A stretch of 9,262 nt of DNA from Candidatus Sumerlaeota bacterium (GTDB lineage: Bacteria > Sumerlaeota > Sumerlaeia > JADFCT01), in assembly GCA_017161665.1 (NCBI GenBank), contig JADFCT010000134.1:1-9262 (forward strand), given 5' to 3'. Each line of letters opens with the position of its first letter. Within the stretch, counting starts at the first letter, position 1. Made by a program: the position numbers and the translations under genes. Below are positions 6,672 through 9,262 of the stretch, piece by piece. The notes beneath the pieces were generated by a model. The model was not told the origin of the DNA. It did not search any database and was given only the letters and a program-made list of their open reading frames with translations.

Positions 6672-7202
6672 ATGAAAATTGCATTCGCGTCGGACCATGC
6701 CGCGGTGGAAGCCCGCGGTCCCATTGTTGCCGAGATTGAACGGTTGGGTCATGAAGTGATCGACTTTGGATACGATGGATCGGAGTCGGTCGATTATCCC
6801 GATTTCGCGATCCGCGCCTTGCGGGCCTTTCGCCAGGGCGAGGTGGATCGGGTCATTCTCATGTGCGGGACGGGCCTGGGGATGAGTTATGTGGCCAACA
6901 AGGTGACCGGCGTCCGCTGCGCGCGGTGTTTGGACGAATATGACGCGCAACTGTGCCGCACCCATAACAATACCAATTGCCTGGCCCTTCGGGCCCGCCA
7001 TCAGGATCCGGCGCTGAATCGGCGCATTGTCGAAATATGGCTGACCACGCCCTTCGAAGGCGGACGCCATCAGCGACGGATCGAGAAGATTGAAAGCGTC
7101 ACGGCGGATTTTCGCGCGCCGGATCCCACCCTGCCGGGGGCCGAGGATGACGATATGGATAGGACCGGTGGCTGTGGATGTGGATGCAGCTGCGACCGTT
7201 AA
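6672..7202 (+). CDS. rpiB: RpiB/LacAB family sugar-phosphate isomerase with Cys-rich tail
   Basis: Cytoplasmic isomerase, most likely ribose-5-phosphate/ribulose-5-phosphate isomerase B of the pentose phosphate pathway; RpiB relatives can act on allose- or galactose-6-phosphate, so substrate is inferred. ATG 6672 gives the family start MKIAFASDHAA; a GTG at 6663 would add three residues. Family motifs in 176 residues: SDH at 7-9, DYPD at 41-44, active-site loop CGTGLGMSYVANK at 65-77 (C65 is the catalytic-base Cys position), RTHNNTN at 96-102 and EGGRHQRRIE at 129-138. The enzyme core ends near residue 147. About 29 further residues follow, acidic (AEDDDMD) and then ending in C-G-C-G-C-S-C-D-R with cysteines at 168, 170, 172 and 174. 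E. coli RpiB is about 149 residues and lacks this. The ribosome binding site is weak (TTTGGGG, 6655-6661). glyA follows closely, so co-transcription is likely. Confidence 0.93.
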   Translation: MKIAFASDHAAVEARGPIVAEIERLGHEVIDFGYDGSESVDYPDFAIRALRAFRQGEVDRVILMCGTGLGMSYVANKVTGVRCARCLDEYDAQLCRTHNNTNCLALRARHQDPALNRRIVEIWLTTPFEGGRHQRRIEKIESVTADFRAPDPTLPGAEDDDMDRTGGCGCGCSCDR

Positions 7203-7214
7203 CGACTTTTTTTT

Positions 7215-7219
7215 GGAGG
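7215..7219 (+). promoter_or_regulatory. glyA ribosome binding site supporting a TTG start
   Basis: GGAGG follows a run of eight T. The in-frame GTG at 7221 is only one base away, too close to be used. The in-frame TTG at 7227 lies 7 bases away, the best distance, and the ATG at 7236 lies 16 away. TTG 7227 is therefore the favoured start. Confidence 0.6.
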
Positions 7220-7226
7220 CGTGCCA

Positions 7227-8504
<1,278 letters not shown>

Positions 8505-8538
8505 AAAACGAGACCATCGGCCCAAAGGGCTAAAAGCA

Positions 8539-8576
8539 ATCCGCCGCTATCTCCCCTGGGGACGATAGCGGCGGAT
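8539..8576. terminator. Two-way terminator between convergent genes
   Basis: ATCCGCCGCTATC (8539-8551) and GATAGCGGCGGAT (8564-8576) form a perfect 13-bp stem, with a further TCCCC/GGGGA self-complementary inner segment. The + side is followed by CGTTTTAA. On the minus strand the stem is followed by TGCTTTTAG. It lies 34 bases past glyA and 49 bases past the minus-strand gene's stop, so it can serve both. Confidence 0.82.
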
Positions 8577-8583
8577 CGTTTTA

Positions 8584-8613
8584 AGGCGCCGCCCCCCAAT
8601 GGGGCGAGCGCCT
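8584..8613. terminator. Second GC-rich hairpin 3' of the minus-strand gene
   Basis: AGGCGCCGCCCC (8584-8595) pairs with GGGGCG (8601-8606) and GCGCCT (8608-8613), with one bulged A at 8607 and loop CCAAT. It lies 12 bases beyond the stop of the minus-strand gene. The minus-strand continuation (TTAAAACG) is not a good U tract, so termination is only likely together with the neighbouring hairpin. Confidence 0.5.
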
Positions 8614-8625
8614 CTCGGATTTGAC

Positions 8626-9262
8626 TCAGAGCGGCAGAGCCGGAACATTGCCCAGCGTCCAGTTGAACAGCACAATGCCGTCCACGTTGTTGATATGCCC
8701 TGTGCTTTGAACATCGGCGTTCTCAATAGCCGGGATCATTTCCAGCGGCACATTCCCCAGCGAGTAGTTGAAGATCATGATCGCGTCGAGGTTCTGGGTG
8801 GCGCCGTCGCCGTTGACATCGCCCAAAGCCGGGACGGAAGCGGCATCGCTGGGATCGGAACCGGCGACCAACTCGTAGGCGTCCGAGAACTTGTCACCGT
8901 CCGCATCGACGGTCGAATCGTCCGGATCAATGGAAGCCGGCACGCCGTCGCCGTCCGCGTCAATGACATCGCCCGGTGAATCCGGGTCCAGTGGATCGGA
9001 GCCGAGGAGCAGGACTTCGATACCGTCGTTGAAGCCGTCGCCGTCGGTGTCGCGCTTGCGCGGATTCGTCAGCGCCAGCGGCGTGATCTGATCCGTGCAG
9101 TCGCCCGGATCTTCCTGGCCGTCCAGGAGACCGTCGAGGTCGCTGTCAGACAGCATGATGTTGGTGATCGTGGCGCCGGGGGCCAGCAACAGGGCCGTGT
9201 CGTCGGTTTCGCACAGATCGCCGCGACCGTCGCCATCGCTGTCATCAAAGACGGGCGTCGGT
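8626..9262 (-). CDS. Secreted calcium-repeat protein with dockerin-like C-terminus, partial
   Basis: C-terminal part of a larger, probably exported protein; the frame stays open to the right edge (211 residues visible), so the N-terminus is outside the window and the internal Met at 9189 is not the likely start. In visible numbering, Asp-rich loops of the thrombospondin type 3/EF-hand-like kind occur at 7-18 (DSDGDG), 39-49 (DSDLDG), 71-82 (DTDGDG), 101-106 (DADGDG) and 119-130 (DADGDK). Two of these are followed by GSDP, which is typical of such repeats. Then comes a dockerin type I-like pair: 147-172 (GDVNGDGATQNLD, ending NYSLGNVP) and 182-207 (ADVQSTGHINNVD, ending NWTLGNVP). The protein ends four residues later. 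The N-terminal function cannot be told. Such C-termini usually sit on large surface or secreted proteins (hydrolases, adhesins, lectin-like). It is convergent with glyA and separated by terminators. Confidence 0.85.
   Translation of the reverse strand, partial: PTPVFDDSDGDGRGDLCETDDTALLLAPGATITNIMLSDSDLDGLLDGQEDPGDCTDQITPLALTNPRKRDTDGDGFNDGIEVLLLGSDPLDPDSPGDVIDADGDGVPASIDPDDSTVDADGDKFSDAYELVAGSDPSDAASVPALGDVNGDGATQNLDAIMIFNYSLGNVPLEMIPAIENADVQSTGHINNVDGIVLFNWTLGNVPALPL
8641..8823 (-). repeat. Duplicated 26-residue dockerin-like unit
   Basis: Two equal-length units, encoded at 8746-8823 and 8641-8718, align without gaps. Both have D at loop positions 1 and 12, a hydrophobic helix, and end in N-(Y/W)-(S/T)-L-G-N-V-P. 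The first has a full D-x-N-x-D-G calcium loop. The second has Q and T in place of N and D, so its metal loop is degraded. A 9-residue linker separates them. Confidence 0.8.

Noticed and set aside
8599..9091. Plus-strand frames at 8599-8979 and 8891-9091
   Set aside because: They lie opposite the calcium-repeat/dockerin gene and have no recognisable family features or ribosome binding site.

Overview
This window looks like a chromosomal segment from a Gram-negative (diderm), moderately GC-rich, probably uncultured bacterium. A secretin gene implies an outer membrane. The C-terminal arrangement of calcium-binding repeats followed by a dockerin-like module on the last gene is common in Planctomycetes/PVC-like and Hydrogenedentota-like genomes. 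That placement is an inference from gene style and was not tested by phylogeny.

Layout: (1) 1-669 is a long, comparatively AT-rich stretch without a gene, holding several inverted repeats and poly-T tracts. (2) 670-6304 is a type IV pilus alignment/secretin operon in the classical order pilM-pilN-pilO-pilP-pilQ, all on + and tightly spaced, closed by a strong hairpin terminator at 6333-6367. (3) 6368-6671 is a structured leader with no gene. (4) 6672-8504 is a two-gene metabolic unit: an RpiB/LacAB-type sugar-phosphate isomerase with an odd cysteine-rich tail, then glyA (serine hydroxymethyltransferase). (5) 8539-8613 holds two hairpins between convergent genes; the first is a likely two-way terminator. 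(6) 8626 to the right edge is the C-terminal end of a minus-strand secreted protein with thrombospondin type 3-like calcium repeats and a duplicated dockerin-like module; its N-terminus lies outside the window.

How the genes work together: PilM (cytoplasmic, actin-like) binds the N-terminal INLLP motif of PilN. PilN and PilO form the inner-membrane/periplasmic ring, PilP bridges to the secretin, and PilQ forms the outer-membrane pore. Departures from the textbook operon are a long PilN, a PilP without a lipobox and with a helical insertion, and a PilQ whose N-terminal region carries an E/T/A-rich repeat tract with no recognisable AMIN domain. The pilin, ATPases and prepilin peptidase are not in the window. 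No mobile element, CRISPR array, tRNA or rRNA was recognised. I did not find a convincing wholly new system. The points most worth a second look are the rpiB-glyA leader RNA, the Cys tail of RpiB, and the structured region upstream of pilM.
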